Source of the DNA: Acidobacteriota bacterium
Lineage (GTDB): Bacteria; Acidobacteriota; Terriglobia; UBA7540
DNA length: 64,000 bases
Direction of reading: 5' to 3'
Assembly (NCBI GenBank): GCA_004298155.1
Contig: SCRD01000007.1
Coordinates: forward strand, 124,001-188,000
The translations under genes were made by a program, and so were the position numbers. Positions 53,047-62,308 of this stretch are shown piece after piece; position 1 is the first letter of the stretch; every line of letters starts with the position of its first letter. The notes below the pieces were generated by a model, which saw nothing but the letters and a program-made list of their open reading frames with translations, did not search any database and was not told the DNA's origin.

Positions 53047-55521
53047 TCAGGCGGCAGGATTCTTCAGGAGCCAAACTTCTGCGAGACGGGACTGCTGGCG
53101 CCAGTTCAATTTCTCCTCATTCTGCGGAGGGTCCCAGGTGAGGACTAACCTCCTGTTTTTGACAAACCGTGACACAACCGGAAATTCTTTAAACTGGCCC
53201 ATTTGGGCGCCGTTGATGGCTGGCTCAACCCTTTCACCATTGATCCGCAAGTGTGCCTGTCCATAGCCGGTAGACCTCACAACGTAGTTAGCATTGGGGT
53301 CGAGCCCTTCATAAACAACCGCAGTTGGCCACATCGTCACCTGCCAACTGAGGCGGGCACGGCTCTTCCCCTGGTCCCACCACCAGAATGTCGGCGCAGG
53401 ATGCTCCTCTGGTTCAGGTCCGTTACCGGGGAAGCAATGGACCACGTGGGGTGACTTCGCAATGTTACCCAAATCGTCATAAAAACTGCCGGGGCCCGGA
53501 TGTTCCCAGGTTGCAAGCTGAAGCAGCCGGCGGCACTGTTCGTCTTCCGAACCAAGCGTGCTGATGATTTTGAACTGGTCCTCAAGCCACCATCGATTGT
53601 TCAGTGGATAATCGACAAAATCGAGAACCGCGCCCCGCTCTTCACCGATGGCAAAATATTTTTGCACGCTCGTCTGAAGACCAATGGAATGGAACAGCAT
53701 ATCGCAAAGATCAGCGATGCGGGTCCGTAGTCCAACGCTGACAGGTTGGGTGACAGCAAGCTTCAGCACGCGGTTTGCTTCCACCATCGCTTTGTTCGCG
53801 CCGAGCCTCTTAGAATTGGCGAGAATGGCGTTTGCCAGTGATTCCAGCCTGGTCTCGTTCACGAGGCGGCGGCGCAAATAAGCATCGTAATTCGCTCGAA
53901 GCTGGCACATCTGCCAGCGCCAGTTTTCCTCAAGGTCCGGGGTCATGCTCGCCAGTTGTTGCCATTCTTGGAGTGTTCCCTCTACAGCCCCGTTGTCAAT
54001 CAGGGGCCCCCGCCAGTTATTTTCCAGCGCCAGGATGGCGTCGGCTGTCTGTTCCGTAATGTCAGCTTTGAAGTATACGCGAGCGTATTCGACAAGAATT
54101 TCTCTTGGGGCGAGGCTCGGGTCCCAGCTCAGGGCGCTCCAGATGGTTTTGTTGACGTCGTCATTGACCCCTTCGGAGTAGGAAATAAATCCGTTTGTGT
54201 AGCCGGAAGTTTGGCTGAAAATGGCCGCGTATCCGGCCGGACGAGGGTTGACGGACTCCCGTCCTTGCGTCAGGGCATAAGCCTGGTCCCAATCCGGGAC
54301 TTCATACTGGCAAAGCTTGTTGTGTGTAATGTCCGGATAATCGCGCAATCCGTATCGGTCCGCGAGCCGGTTGCGGACACCTTCCATTGGCGGGCTTCCC
54401 GGGCCGGCCACAAGGCCCCCGAGCCACGGCGGCAAGTGCTGGTCGATATAGTTGAATGTGTAATCGATTTCGGTGGGGGTAAAATGCTGCAGGCTCAACC
54501 AGACCCTCGCCTCGGGGTGAGTCCGGCTCAAAAGCTTGGCAATATCCTCCAGAAAGGGCAGAACAAGCTGAGGAGGATTGTTGCCGGGATCGCCGCCGGG
54601 GAATGTGAATCCGGTGAAAACCGGTGTAGAAGTCAAGAACTCCTCGCATTGCTTCAGCATTTCCGTGCGGCGGGCTTCGTCCTTCAAGCTGAAGTCGGCC
54701 GGAACCCAGGCCCAGTAGTCCAGTCCATAACGCTGGCAGATTTCGCCAATGGCCCGGTTCATCTCCGGCCGCGGGATTTTCATGACCGGGGTTTCGCGTT
54801 TGTCCTGAAAGGGAATGCCTTCAATGCTGTTGGCCCCGAAGAAAGTGAGTTCGCGAATATACTGCTCAAACTGGGCCGCGTTCCACGCGTCATAGGTGTT
54901 TGACGTGGCACGATACCCGAGTTGGTGCCCGCGAATCGCATAGGCCGGCGCAGTCGCTAAATCCAGATCTGAAGTTATCGCCAGCTTGCCTCGTGAGGCA
55001 TTGAGCCGTCGAAGCAGGCTGCCTACTCCGAACAAGGCGCCCCGGGCGTCAGCACCGATCACCCAAACAACGGGTTGCTGGTTCCGATTGTCGACAAAAA
55101 GCCGGTAACCTTCGGGTCGCGTTTCAGGTAAATACGTCTCCTGCCGGAAGGGTGCCTGGCGTCCCCATTCCCACGCCGCCTTCACCGAAGTAATGGCAAT
55201 AACTGGTTTGCCTTCCGGCCACTTCGTTGAAGTGCCCAGGCGAATCGACGTTCGCTTCTCTACTTCCTCCACCAACGCCTTCGCGGCCGTTTGCTCTGCA
55301 AAAGGCAGTGTTCCCGGCCGCGAAACGACGACCGCGTTATCCAGTCGAATTTCCGGTGAAGAAATGCCATGGCCATGAGAAGTGTCGTTCTGTGCTTTCT
55401 CGATAGGCGTGCCCTGAGGGTGCGGCGCAAGCGATCCCGTGGCGATTGCGGGACCCAGCCCTATCGCGCCTGCACTCACAGCCCCTTGCATAAGAAAACG
55501 CCGTCGATTCATCTGGAACAT
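53047..55521 (-). CDS. Tat-exported glycoside-hydrolase-like protein (paralogue 1)
   Basis: An 824-residue protein from the ATG at 55521 (GAGG three bases upstream) or the ATG at 55512 (MNRRRFLMQG). A Tat signal (NRRRFLMQGAVSAGAIGLG) is followed by a GH20/GH67-like alpha/beta N-domain (FAEQTAAKALVEEVEKRTSI, PEGYRLFVDNRNQQPVVWVI, GALFGVGSLLRRLN), a TIM-barrel-like centre (RGHQLGYR, GGDPG, YPDITH, YSEGVNDDVNK) and a helical C-terminal part ending in a beta-sandwich. The known GH67 catalytic segments are not seen, so the activity is open; an alpha-glucuronidase-like role on hemicellulose side chains is a guess. It lies 40 bases after its larger-spaced paralogue on the same strand. Confidence 0.72.
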   Translation of the reverse strand: MFQMNRRRFLMQGAVSAGAIGLGPAIATGSLAPHPQGTPIEKAQNDTSHGHGISSPEIRLDNAVVVSRPGTLPFAEQTAAKALVEEVEKRTSIRLGTSTKWPEGKPVIAITSVKAAWEWGRQAPFRQETYLPETRPEGYRLFVDNRNQQPVVWVIGADARGALFGVGSLLRRLNASRGKLAITSDLDLATAPAYAIRGHQLGYRATSNTYDAWNAAQFEQYIRELTFFGANSIEGIPFQDKRETPVMKIPRPEMNRAIGEICQRYGLDYWAWVPADFSLKDEARRTEMLKQCEEFLTSTPVFTGFTFPGGDPGNNPPQLVLPFLEDIAKLLSRTHPEARVWLSLQHFTPTEIDYTFNYIDQHLPPWLGGLVAGPGSPPMEGVRNRLADRYGLRDYPDITHNKLCQYEVPDWDQAYALTQGRESVNPRPAGYAAIFSQTSGYTNGFISYSEGVNDDVNKTIWSALSWDPSLAPREILVEYARVYFKADITEQTADAILALENNWRGPLIDNGAVEGTLQEWQQLASMTPDLEENWRWQMCQLRANYDAYLRRRLVNETRLESLANAILANSKRLGANKAMVEANRVLKLAVTQPVSVGLRTRIADLCDMLFHSIGLQTSVQKYFAIGEERGAVLDFVDYPLNNRWWLEDQFKIISTLGSEDEQCRRLLQLATWEHPGPGSFYDDLGNIAKSPHVVHCFPGNGPEPEEHPAPTFWWWDQGKSRARLSWQVTMWPTAVVYEGLDPNANYVVRSTGYGQAHLRINGERVEPAINGAQMGQFKEFPVVSRFVKNRRLVLTWDPPQNEEKLNWRQQSRLAEVWLLKNPAA

Positions 55522-55561
55522 TACCTCGCTTGAACGTGAGATTCTTCGCGCAGTTAAAGTC

Positions 55562-58090
55562 TTATATCCTGATGAGCCAGACTTCGGCAACCTGGCAGCC
55601 GCGGCCATTGTGGCCAAGTCCGGTTTCCCGATGCCAGGTCAGGGTGAGGTTTCCGGTCGCGGTTGCAGCACGCGGAACTTCAAACTCCAATGGCTTGGGC
55701 GGCCACGGTTTGTTGATCAACGGATGTATAGAGTGCTTTCCATTGCAATCCAGCCGGACCTTTACGTGGGGCGCATCGCCACTGTACACAACCCTCACCT
55801 TGTAATGCGCGTTGAGATCAAGCCCTTGGTATTGCACCTGGAGCGGCGCATCGAATAACGACTCCGCCCAGCACTTCCATGCCATGGGGAACGGGGCCCT
55901 CGACCATTCAGGATAGCCGTGACCGACCAGGGCCGAATGCCGGAATTCAGGATCGCTCCCTGCTCCAGGCCCCCGCACGAGGTGCGGCTGCTGTGTCAGG
56001 TCACCGAGGTTATCATAGAAGCCGCCTGGACCGGGATCCGTGCGATCCAGTATTTCGAGGATTGTAATGTACCGTGCGTTATAGGACGCCAGCTTGCGGA
56101 CTTCAGCAAACTTTTGCTTCAGCCAGGGAGCGTTGTTGAGCGGCACGTCGAGGGTATCCAGATTGGCAGCCCGCGACACGGCCTCGGCCTGATATCTCTC
56201 GACCGCCAGTTGCATATGAATACTCTGGAAAAGCGCTTCGCCAAGTTCAAGGATGCGAGTCCGCAGGTCTTGCGCTGGAGAATTGGTAAGAGCGTCATCG
56301 AGGTGCTTTTCCGCCCGGTTAATCAGTTCCAGCAGGTTGATGTCGCTGGTTGGTTCAGCCTTCTCATCTCCGACATCGAGTAGGTTTGGCCGTGCGCCAA
56401 GGCGACGAATCTCGCCAAGCACGGCCCTGACCTGCTCTTCCGCGTTTGTTTCATTCACCAGTCGCCGCTGAACGAAGGCGTCGTAATAGGCTCGGTAGAG
56501 GCCCATCTGGAAGCGCCAGTTCTCAAGTTCCGCCGGCGTGGCGCTCGATTCCATGTCCTGAAACTGTTCGAGAGTTGTGCCCACGCGCTCATGGGATAGC
56601 AGAGGGCCTCTCCAGTTTTCCTGCAGGCTCAGAATGCCCTGGGCAAAACCATCTCGCAGGCGTTCTGAAATGAAGTAACCGCTGTATTCACGCAGAATTT
56701 CGACGACAGGTTTTTCAGGGTCCCATCCGAGCGAACTCCATAGAATTTTATTAACGTCGTCGTTGCAGCCCTCTGAATAAGAAATGGACCCGATGGAATG
56801 AGGCGCTTGAAGTCGAAAAATATCGGCATCATCAAGCGGCCTGGGATTGATGACTTCCCGTCCTTCCGTCAGTGCATAAGCCAGGTCCCAATCCGGCACC
56901 GGAAACTGGCATTCCACGCTGTGGGTAATGTCAGGATATAGCCGGATCGGATAACGTTCCGGGAGCCTCTGGCGCAGGGTGGATACGTCGATGCGTATTT
57001 GAGGGCCATAGACCACCCCTGAAAGCCAGGCCGGTTGCCGGTCGATGATTTCAAAGAATTCCTTCATCCATGCTTCATCAAACGACTGCGGGGACATCCA
57101 CATCTCTGCATGAGGATGAAAGCGGTGCAGGTTCTGTGCCTGCTTTTCGAGCAGAGACATCATGTATTTGGGTTCGGTGTGCCCCGGATCACCTCCCGGC
57201 ACCATTACCGCGTCAACGCGCGGCAGGGCCTTAAAGACTTCCCCCCATTCGCGAATTGCAAAATCCACCGTCTCCGGATTCGAATAGTCCTTGTCCATTG
57301 CCGGATACCAGATCCAGACGTCCAGGCCGTACTCGTCCGCGAGGCGTGACATCTCAATCATCATCTGCATAGGAGGCAGCGGAAAGTGAGGGCTGGTTGA
57401 CTGATCGTCTGACCGTGGAGGGATGAGTTCAATAGCGTTCGTTCCGAACACTGCCAGGTCCCGGAAATATTGCTCCCACATAGGGACATTCCATCCGTCG
57501 TACGAGTTGGTCTTGGGGCGATAGCCCAACTGGTGGCCACGAAGTTTGTATTTTGGCGAGGTCACAACATCCAGCGGCCCCGTGAGGCTGACCTTCCGCG
57601 TTGACATTTGAAGGCTGCGCAACAATCCTCCAACGCCGAACAGCACGCCGCGCTCTCCGGCGCCAGCGACAGTCACGATCGTTGAGTCGGAGCTGTTCGA
57701 CGTACGCAGGCGATAGCCTTCCGGGCCGGCGGTCTGGCGCCCTTTCCCCGTCGCGCCACCCGCTAACTCGCCGCCTGCTTTTTCCAGTGCCTGCTCGGAA
57801 CCAACCACGATGGCGGGATGCGCGCCAACCTCCGACCGATGCACGACGGGCCAGCGGATTTCCGTGCGCTTCTCAACCTCTTCCATCAGAAGTTGAACAG
57901 CTTTCTGCTCTCGCCGGGAGAGGCCCTCTGGCATTACGACAACGGCATCCGTCAGATCAATTGCACCGGCCTTTGCAGTCTGCGCGCCATTCTTTGCGAA
58001 GAGGCCAGCACCACCGCCGCCGGTCCAGCCCCAGGCCCCGATCATCCCGGAAAAAAATGCGCCTTCTTTTAAGAAACGTCGGCGATTCAT
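55562..58090 (-). CDS. Tat-exported glycoside-hydrolase-like protein (paralogue 2)
   Basis: An 842-residue protein with a Tat signal (MNRRRFLKEGAFFSGMIGAW) behind GAGGTCAG. It is a tandem paralogue of the gene at 53047-55521, sharing RGHQLGYR (residues 184-191), GGDPG (299-303), YPDITH (385-390), PDWDLAYALTEGREVINPRP and SYSEGCNDDVNK (437-448). The N-domain resembles the GH20/GH67 alpha/beta domain (PEGYRLRTSNSSDSTIVTVA, GVLFGVGGLLRSLQ). The conserved acids in GGDPG and YSEGxND are catalytic candidates. The two genes are 40 bases apart and probably form an operon read away from the TolC gene. Its family assignment is uncertain. Confidence 0.75.
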   Translation of the reverse strand: MNRRRFLKEGAFFSGMIGAWGWTGGGGAGLFAKNGAQTAKAGAIDLTDAVVVMPEGLSRREQKAVQLLMEEVEKRTEIRWPVVHRSEVGAHPAIVVGSEQALEKAGGELAGGATGKGRQTAGPEGYRLRTSNSSDSTIVTVAGAGERGVLFGVGGLLRSLQMSTRKVSLTGPLDVVTSPKYKLRGHQLGYRPKTNSYDGWNVPMWEQYFRDLAVFGTNAIELIPPRSDDQSTSPHFPLPPMQMMIEMSRLADEYGLDVWIWYPAMDKDYSNPETVDFAIREWGEVFKALPRVDAVMVPGGDPGHTEPKYMMSLLEKQAQNLHRFHPHAEMWMSPQSFDEAWMKEFFEIIDRQPAWLSGVVYGPQIRIDVSTLRQRLPERYPIRLYPDITHSVECQFPVPDWDLAYALTEGREVINPRPLDDADIFRLQAPHSIGSISYSEGCNDDVNKILWSSLGWDPEKPVVEILREYSGYFISERLRDGFAQGILSLQENWRGPLLSHERVGTTLEQFQDMESSATPAELENWRFQMGLYRAYYDAFVQRRLVNETNAEEQVRAVLGEIRRLGARPNLLDVGDEKAEPTSDINLLELINRAEKHLDDALTNSPAQDLRTRILELGEALFQSIHMQLAVERYQAEAVSRAANLDTLDVPLNNAPWLKQKFAEVRKLASYNARYITILEILDRTDPGPGGFYDNLGDLTQQPHLVRGPGAGSDPEFRHSALVGHGYPEWSRAPFPMAWKCWAESLFDAPLQVQYQGLDLNAHYKVRVVYSGDAPHVKVRLDCNGKHSIHPLINKPWPPKPLEFEVPRAATATGNLTLTWHRETGLGHNGRGCQVAEVWLIRI

Positions 58091-58814
58091 TCTGACCTCA
58101 CACCAGTATTAACTTCCTTCCTGCATTGCTCGGCAATACTTCTCCTGACGACTCCGGTGACGAAGAGTATCAGGGTATCAGCTAGAATCCAATTTGGAAT
58201 TTTCAATGGCGATTCGACGATTGCCTGGCTCGGACGCACCCGGCCATCGCTCCAATTTACCAGGCGGCGGTGCAATTCAACTTACACCCCAAAAATCCAA
58301 TTGCCTGGTAAGTCTTGTCATCCGCAGGGTTTTGAAACAGCTTCCAGGCAACATGTGGCAAAGGCGATCGAGCGCCAATAATCAGTCTGAACCCATGGTT
58401 TGCGCTTTCCGGTCCGCTACCTTTATGTCCCTTTTGTGGGACCTCACAAGGATACCCTCTGGTCTGAAGCGCTGTCCGTTTCCGAGCATCTTAATCCCAA
58501 AACCGGTCATGCCCCCGGCCACCCCAATTCCGCCTTGCTTATTTAAGGAATGTCGTATCAACAAGTTCCATCCAAAAGACAATCTGGAACGAAATATGCA
58601 ATCCAGGTCGTGTCACCTTGCTCTGGTTGATGAGACCGCATCCATCTCATCGTGGAAGGTCGAAATTGAAAGAAACGCAGCGGGCTGGCAGAACTAAAGA
58701 CGCAAGAGCCTGTTGCGCTCCGCGGCCTGAAAGTTTCTGTCCGAGGGGAGAGCGTTTCCAAGGTTGCCCAGAAACCTGAAATATAGAAAATACCAAATGG
58801 AAGAGAGGAAGCCG
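58091..58814. other. Divergent intergenic region with repeated TTGCCTGG boxes
   Basis: About 720 bases between the exported glycosidase-like gene and TolC. The octamer TTGCCTGG occurs at 58221-58228 and 58301-58308, its complement CCAGGCAA at 58344-58351 and a near copy CCAGGCGG at 58260-58267. These could be regulator sites for the divergent promoters. Open frames here (for example 58194-58697) have no recognisable domain and are not called. Confidence 0.4.
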
Positions 58815-60674
58815 GTGAAAACGTTTTTGCCCACTGCTGTATTAATCCTTTTGTTCTCCAGTAGCGTCTGGGGAGCGCAGAAACCTGCAGGGCAGCATCC
58901 AGAGTCGTCAGAAGCCGCAATCCACGACTACACGCGCAGCCCGGCATTTCCAAATATCCTCTCCTCCTATTCCTCTCCGTATGTTCCCAGGACTAGGCTT
59001 GCCAATTCCGAGCTTCTAAACCAACTCATGAGCAGTGAAAAATTAAACCTGTCTCTTGAAGATGCCGTTGCGCTGGCTATCGAAAACAATCTCGACATCG
59101 GCGTGGCGCGTTATGATCTGCCGATTGCGCAAACGGACCTGCTGCGGGCCAAGGCCGGCGGGGCGGCGCGGGGCGTTGCCGGCGCAAACATTTCCCAGGC
59201 ACTGTTCGGAGGAGCTATTGGCACGGGCGTGGGGGGCGGAGGCGGCACGGGCGGCGGTAATGCGGGCGGAGCGCTGGGGGGAGGCATTCCGAATGTCGGC
59301 AGCACCAGTTGCTGCGACCCGCAAGTAAGGGTCCAGTATGCCTGGGGGAACACCGTTACTCCTTTGAATTATACAAGCGTCACCGGCGTCCCCGTGGTGA
59401 GCGCGCATACGAACTTTGTTTCAACCACCTTCAGCGAGGGTTTTTTGACCGGGACCAGCTTTATCGTCAACGTGTTTGGCGCCCGCCAGACGACCAACTC
59501 TCTGACCCAATTGTTCAATCCGGACCTCACCTCGAATCTCACTGTTGGAATTACCCAGAATCTGCTGAATGGGTTCGGACGTCGGGCCAACGCCCGCTTT
59601 ATCCGCATCGCCCAGAACGACCAGCAATTTTCGCGGAGCGTCTTCCGCCAGAGAGTCACCGATACCGTTTCCAAGGTGATTTCCACTTATTTCGACCTGT
59701 TGGCCGACCGGGAAAACATTCACGTCGCCACGGAAGCTCTCGGCTACGCTCGAAAACTTCTGGAAGATAACCAGGAAGAAAAGAAGATCGGTGCGGCGGC
59801 ACAGCTTGACGTGGCCCAGGCCGATCTCGATGTCGCCAATCGCCAGCAGGACCTTCTGACGGCTGAAAACACCTTCGAGCAGGATTCTCAGACCATGAAA
59901 TCCCTGATTTCGCGGAGCTTCAGCGGTCAGATTGCCGCCGTGGCCATCAACCCAACGGACCGGCTGCCGGACCCTGGTTCAAGCGATATTCCATCGCTGG
60001 CTGAAGCGCTGAAAGAAGGCGGAGCCAACCGGCCGGAAATTGAGCAGGCCATGGTGAATCTGAGAAATCAGGAGATCACGATCCATGCTACTCGAAATGC
60101 CCTGCTGCCCACCCTGACGGCATTTGCGGCCTTTTCGCCGCAGGGCCAGGAAGGACATCTGGGCGGCGCGCTCGACCAGGTGCTGCACAACAATTATCCC
60201 GGCTACGGCTATGGCGTGAGCCTGGAAATTCCGCTCCGCAACCGGCAGGCACAGGCGGATGCGGCCCGGGCTTTGCTCGAGCAGCGCCAGTTGGAGATGA
60301 AGCTGCAACAGGCCAGAAACCAGATGGTTTGGGACGTCAGCAAGGCAGTGTCACTTGTCCACCAGGCGCAAGGCAAGCTGGAAGCGTCTGTTAAGGTGGC
60401 TACGCTTGCCCGGCAAACCTATGAAATGACGCACACTAAATTCACAGCAGGACGGGCCACTGTCCGCGAGGTGATCACCGCGCAGACCCAGCTTGGCACA
60501 GCGGAAAACGAGGTGGTGCAGGCCCGGGCCGGCTATGCCAAGGCCCTGATCAGTTTTGAACAAGCCTCGGGCACTCTCCTTAGCCGCTACAACATTGAGA
60601 TCTCAAACGCTGTGCAAGGCACTGTTCCTCGCCCTAAGAATATTCCGGGTGAAAGCAACGTGCCCAGGGGGTAA
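58815..60674 (+). CDS. TolC-family outer-membrane efflux protein with Gly-rich insert
   Basis: A 619-residue protein from the GTG at 58815, chosen for its AGAGGA box six bases upstream; the ATG at 58797 is the alternative. A signal peptide (VKTFLPTAVLILLFSSSVWG) precedes two TolC-type outer-membrane efflux repeats (LSLEDAVALAIENNLDIGVA, RYDLPIAQTDLLRAKAGG; later IEQAMVNLRNQEITIHATRN and LEIPLRNRQAQADAARALLE). Family members are usually near 450-500 residues; here a Gly-rich insert with a CC pair (GGIPNVGSTSCCDPQVRVQY, residues about 140-180) lengthens the first half. It would form the trimeric exit duct for the adaptor and permease encoded downstream. Confidence 0.88.
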   Translation: MKTFLPTAVLILLFSSSVWGAQKPAGQHPESSEAAIHDYTRSPAFPNILSSYSSPYVPRTRLANSELLNQLMSSEKLNLSLEDAVALAIENNLDIGVARYDLPIAQTDLLRAKAGGAARGVAGANISQALFGGAIGTGVGGGGGTGGGNAGGALGGGIPNVGSTSCCDPQVRVQYAWGNTVTPLNYTSVTGVPVVSAHTNFVSTTFSEGFLTGTSFIVNVFGARQTTNSLTQLFNPDLTSNLTVGITQNLLNGFGRRANARFIRIAQNDQQFSRSVFRQRVTDTVSKVISTYFDLLADRENIHVATEALGYARKLLEDNQEEKKIGAAAQLDVAQADLDVANRQQDLLTAENTFEQDSQTMKSLISRSFSGQIAAVAINPTDRLPDPGSSDIPSLAEALKEGGANRPEIEQAMVNLRNQEITIHATRNALLPTLTAFAAFSPQGQEGHLGGALDQVLHNNYPGYGYGVSLEIPLRNRQAQADAARALLEQRQLEMKLQQARNQMVWDVSKAVSLVHQAQGKLEASVKVATLARQTYEMTHTKFTAGRATVREVITAQTQLGTAENEVVQARAGYAKALISFEQASGTLLSRYNIEISNAVQGTVPRPKNIPGESNVPRG

Positions 60675-60821
60675 GAAGCCCCGTTGCACTGCGGAAACGG
60701 GGTCTGTTGTTGGGAACAAAGAAAGAGGCTGGGTCGTAATGAAAAACAGAGGCTTTCAATTTACACTCCAGGCTGGCAGCCGGTTCGAGCTCACTTTCAA
60801 AGGCGGGTGGAGGTAAAGATC

Positions 60822-62075
60822 ATGGACATTCAACGAGTGGGCGCGGCAAGAAAGCGGCGAATTCGCATGGCCTTAATGGCGGGGGGCGGCTTATTGTTGA
60901 TTGGCCTGGCCACTCTGGGCCTCTCAAAACTAAAACCAGCCCCGCCGTCCGTGGACGCATCCACCCTTTGGCCGGGTACCGTGATGCGCGGCGACATGGA
61001 CGTGCAGGTGCGCGGTTTGGGAACACTGGTCCCTGTCCAGATTCAATGGATCCCGGCAGTGACCGATGGCCGCGTCGAGCGACGCTTCCTGCTTCCCGGT
61101 GTTAAGGTCACGCCTGATACCCCCCTGCTTCAGCTTTCCAATCCACAACTCCAGCAGGAAGCTCAAAACGCCGAATGGACAATGAAAGCGGACCAGGCCA
61201 ACCTCGAAAGCCTGAAATCCACGCTCAATAACCAACTCCTGAGCGAGCAATCCACGCTGGCGGGCCTGGAGTCTGACCATCAGCAGGCTAACGCGCAGGC
61301 CGATGTTGATGCCAACCTGGCGTCGAAAGGCATCGTCAGCGACCTCACCGCCCAACTTTCCAAGGCCAAGGCCACGGGTCTGGCATCACAGGTGGCAATT
61401 GAAAAGAAGCGCGTGGATACCCTGGCGGCCTCTCTTGAAAGCCAGCTTTCCGCGCAAAAGGCCAAAGTGGAGCAGGATCGGGCTTTGTATCTGCTGAAGA
61501 AAAAGCAATTGGACGACCTGATGGTGCGCGCAGGATATTCCGGCATCCTGACAGACATTCCGGTGGAAGTGGGCCAGCAGGTAGCAGCGGGCGCGACGCT
61601 GGCCAAGGTGGTTGATCCCACCCAGTTGAAGGCCCAGCTCCAGATCGCCGAGACGCAGGCCAAGGACATTCAGCTCAACCAGAAGGCTTCCGTCGATACG
61701 CACAATGGAATTATCCCGGGCAGGGTGGTGCGGATTGATCCGGCGGTAGTCAACGGAACTGTCACCGTGGATGTGGCTCTCGATGGCAAGCTGCCTGACG
61801 GGGCGCGTCCGGACTTGAGCGTTGACGGCACCATCGAAATCTCTCATCTGACGGACGTGCTCTACGTTGGGCGGCCGGCGTTTGGCCAGGCCAATAGCAC
61901 GGTGGGACTCTTCAAGGAACTCCCCGGCACCAATGAAGCAGAGCGGGTCCAGGTGAAGCTGGGTGAAGCTTCGGTGAATGAGGTCCAGATTCTCCAGGGG
62001 CTGAACGTTGGTGACAAGGTCATCCTGTCCGACATGTCGCGCTGGGACGGCTTCGACCGCGTCCGGCTGCAATAA
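60822..62075 (+). CDS. HlyD/MacA-type periplasmic adaptor (RND/ABC efflux)
   Basis: A 417-residue protein from the ATG at 60822 with GGTGGAGG about eight bases upstream; the open frame to 60684 is not favoured. An N-terminal membrane anchor (MALMAGGGLLLIGLATLGLS) is followed by a lipoyl/barrel-sandwich half (GTVMRGDMDVQVRGLGTLVP), a long coiled-coil (residues about 115-240, QNAEWTMKADQANLESLKST and on) and the second lipoyl half (RAGYSGILTDIPVEVGQQVA). The C-terminal membrane-proximal beta domain ends VILSDMSRWDGFDRVRLQ. It links an inner-membrane pump to TolC. The gene lies in the TolC-adaptor-permease order. Confidence 0.88.
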   Translation: MDIQRVGAARKRRIRMALMAGGGLLLIGLATLGLSKLKPAPPSVDASTLWPGTVMRGDMDVQVRGLGTLVPVQIQWIPAVTDGRVERRFLLPGVKVTPDTPLLQLSNPQLQQEAQNAEWTMKADQANLESLKSTLNNQLLSEQSTLAGLESDHQQANAQADVDANLASKGIVSDLTAQLSKAKATGLASQVAIEKKRVDTLAASLESQLSAQKAKVEQDRALYLLKKKQLDDLMVRAGYSGILTDIPVEVGQQVAAGATLAKVVDPTQLKAQLQIAETQAKDIQLNQKASVDTHNGIIPGRVVRIDPAVVNGTVTVDVALDGKLPDGARPDLSVDGTIEISHLTDVLYVGRPAFGQANSTVGLFKELPGTNEAERVQVKLGEASVNEVQILQGLNVGDKVILSDMSRWDGFDRVRLQ

Positions 62076-62108
62076 GTAAGTGGGGTATCGCGTGCATGGC
62101 GTTGTAGC

Positions 62109-62129
62109 GGCGAGTTCACCTCGCCTTTT
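62109..62129 (+). terminator. Hairpin with TTTT after the adaptor gene
   Basis: A 6-bp stem (GGCGAG at 62109-62114 with CTCGCC at 62120-62125, loop TTCAC) is followed by TTTT. It lies 34 bases after the adaptor stop and could attenuate transcription into the permease gene. Confidence 0.5.
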
Positions 62130-62179
62130 GTCTATTGAGCGATTTAGCGATTGAGCAATTGGAGAATGTAGAAATTACG

Positions 62180-62293
62180 AATTACAAATTACGAGTTACC
62201 GACGCTGAGTTTACGCGCGTGACTCGGCTCGGGCTCACTAAGTTCCAGAACTCATAACCCATAACTCTGAACCAGAACAGGTAATTTGTAATT
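62180..62293. repeat. 13-bp inverted repeat upstream of the permease
   Basis: AATTACAAATTAC (62180-62192) and its exact complement GTAATTTGTAATT (62281-62293) enclose 88 bases, and ATTGAGC/GCGATT repeats precede it. The AT-rich palindromic arrangement between two genes looks like a small nonautonomous repeat (MITE-like) remnant, though it is short. Confidence 0.45.
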
Positions 62294-62308
62294 TCAGAAA
62301 GGCGGAAC

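Noticed and set aside
53956-54903. 315-codon plus-strand open frame inside glycosidase-like paralogue 1
   Set aside because: Antisense shadow; the minus-strand protein is conserved with its tandem paralogue.
58194-58697. 167-codon open frame before TolC
   Set aside because: No signal, domain or ribosome binding site and composition unlike neighbouring proteins.
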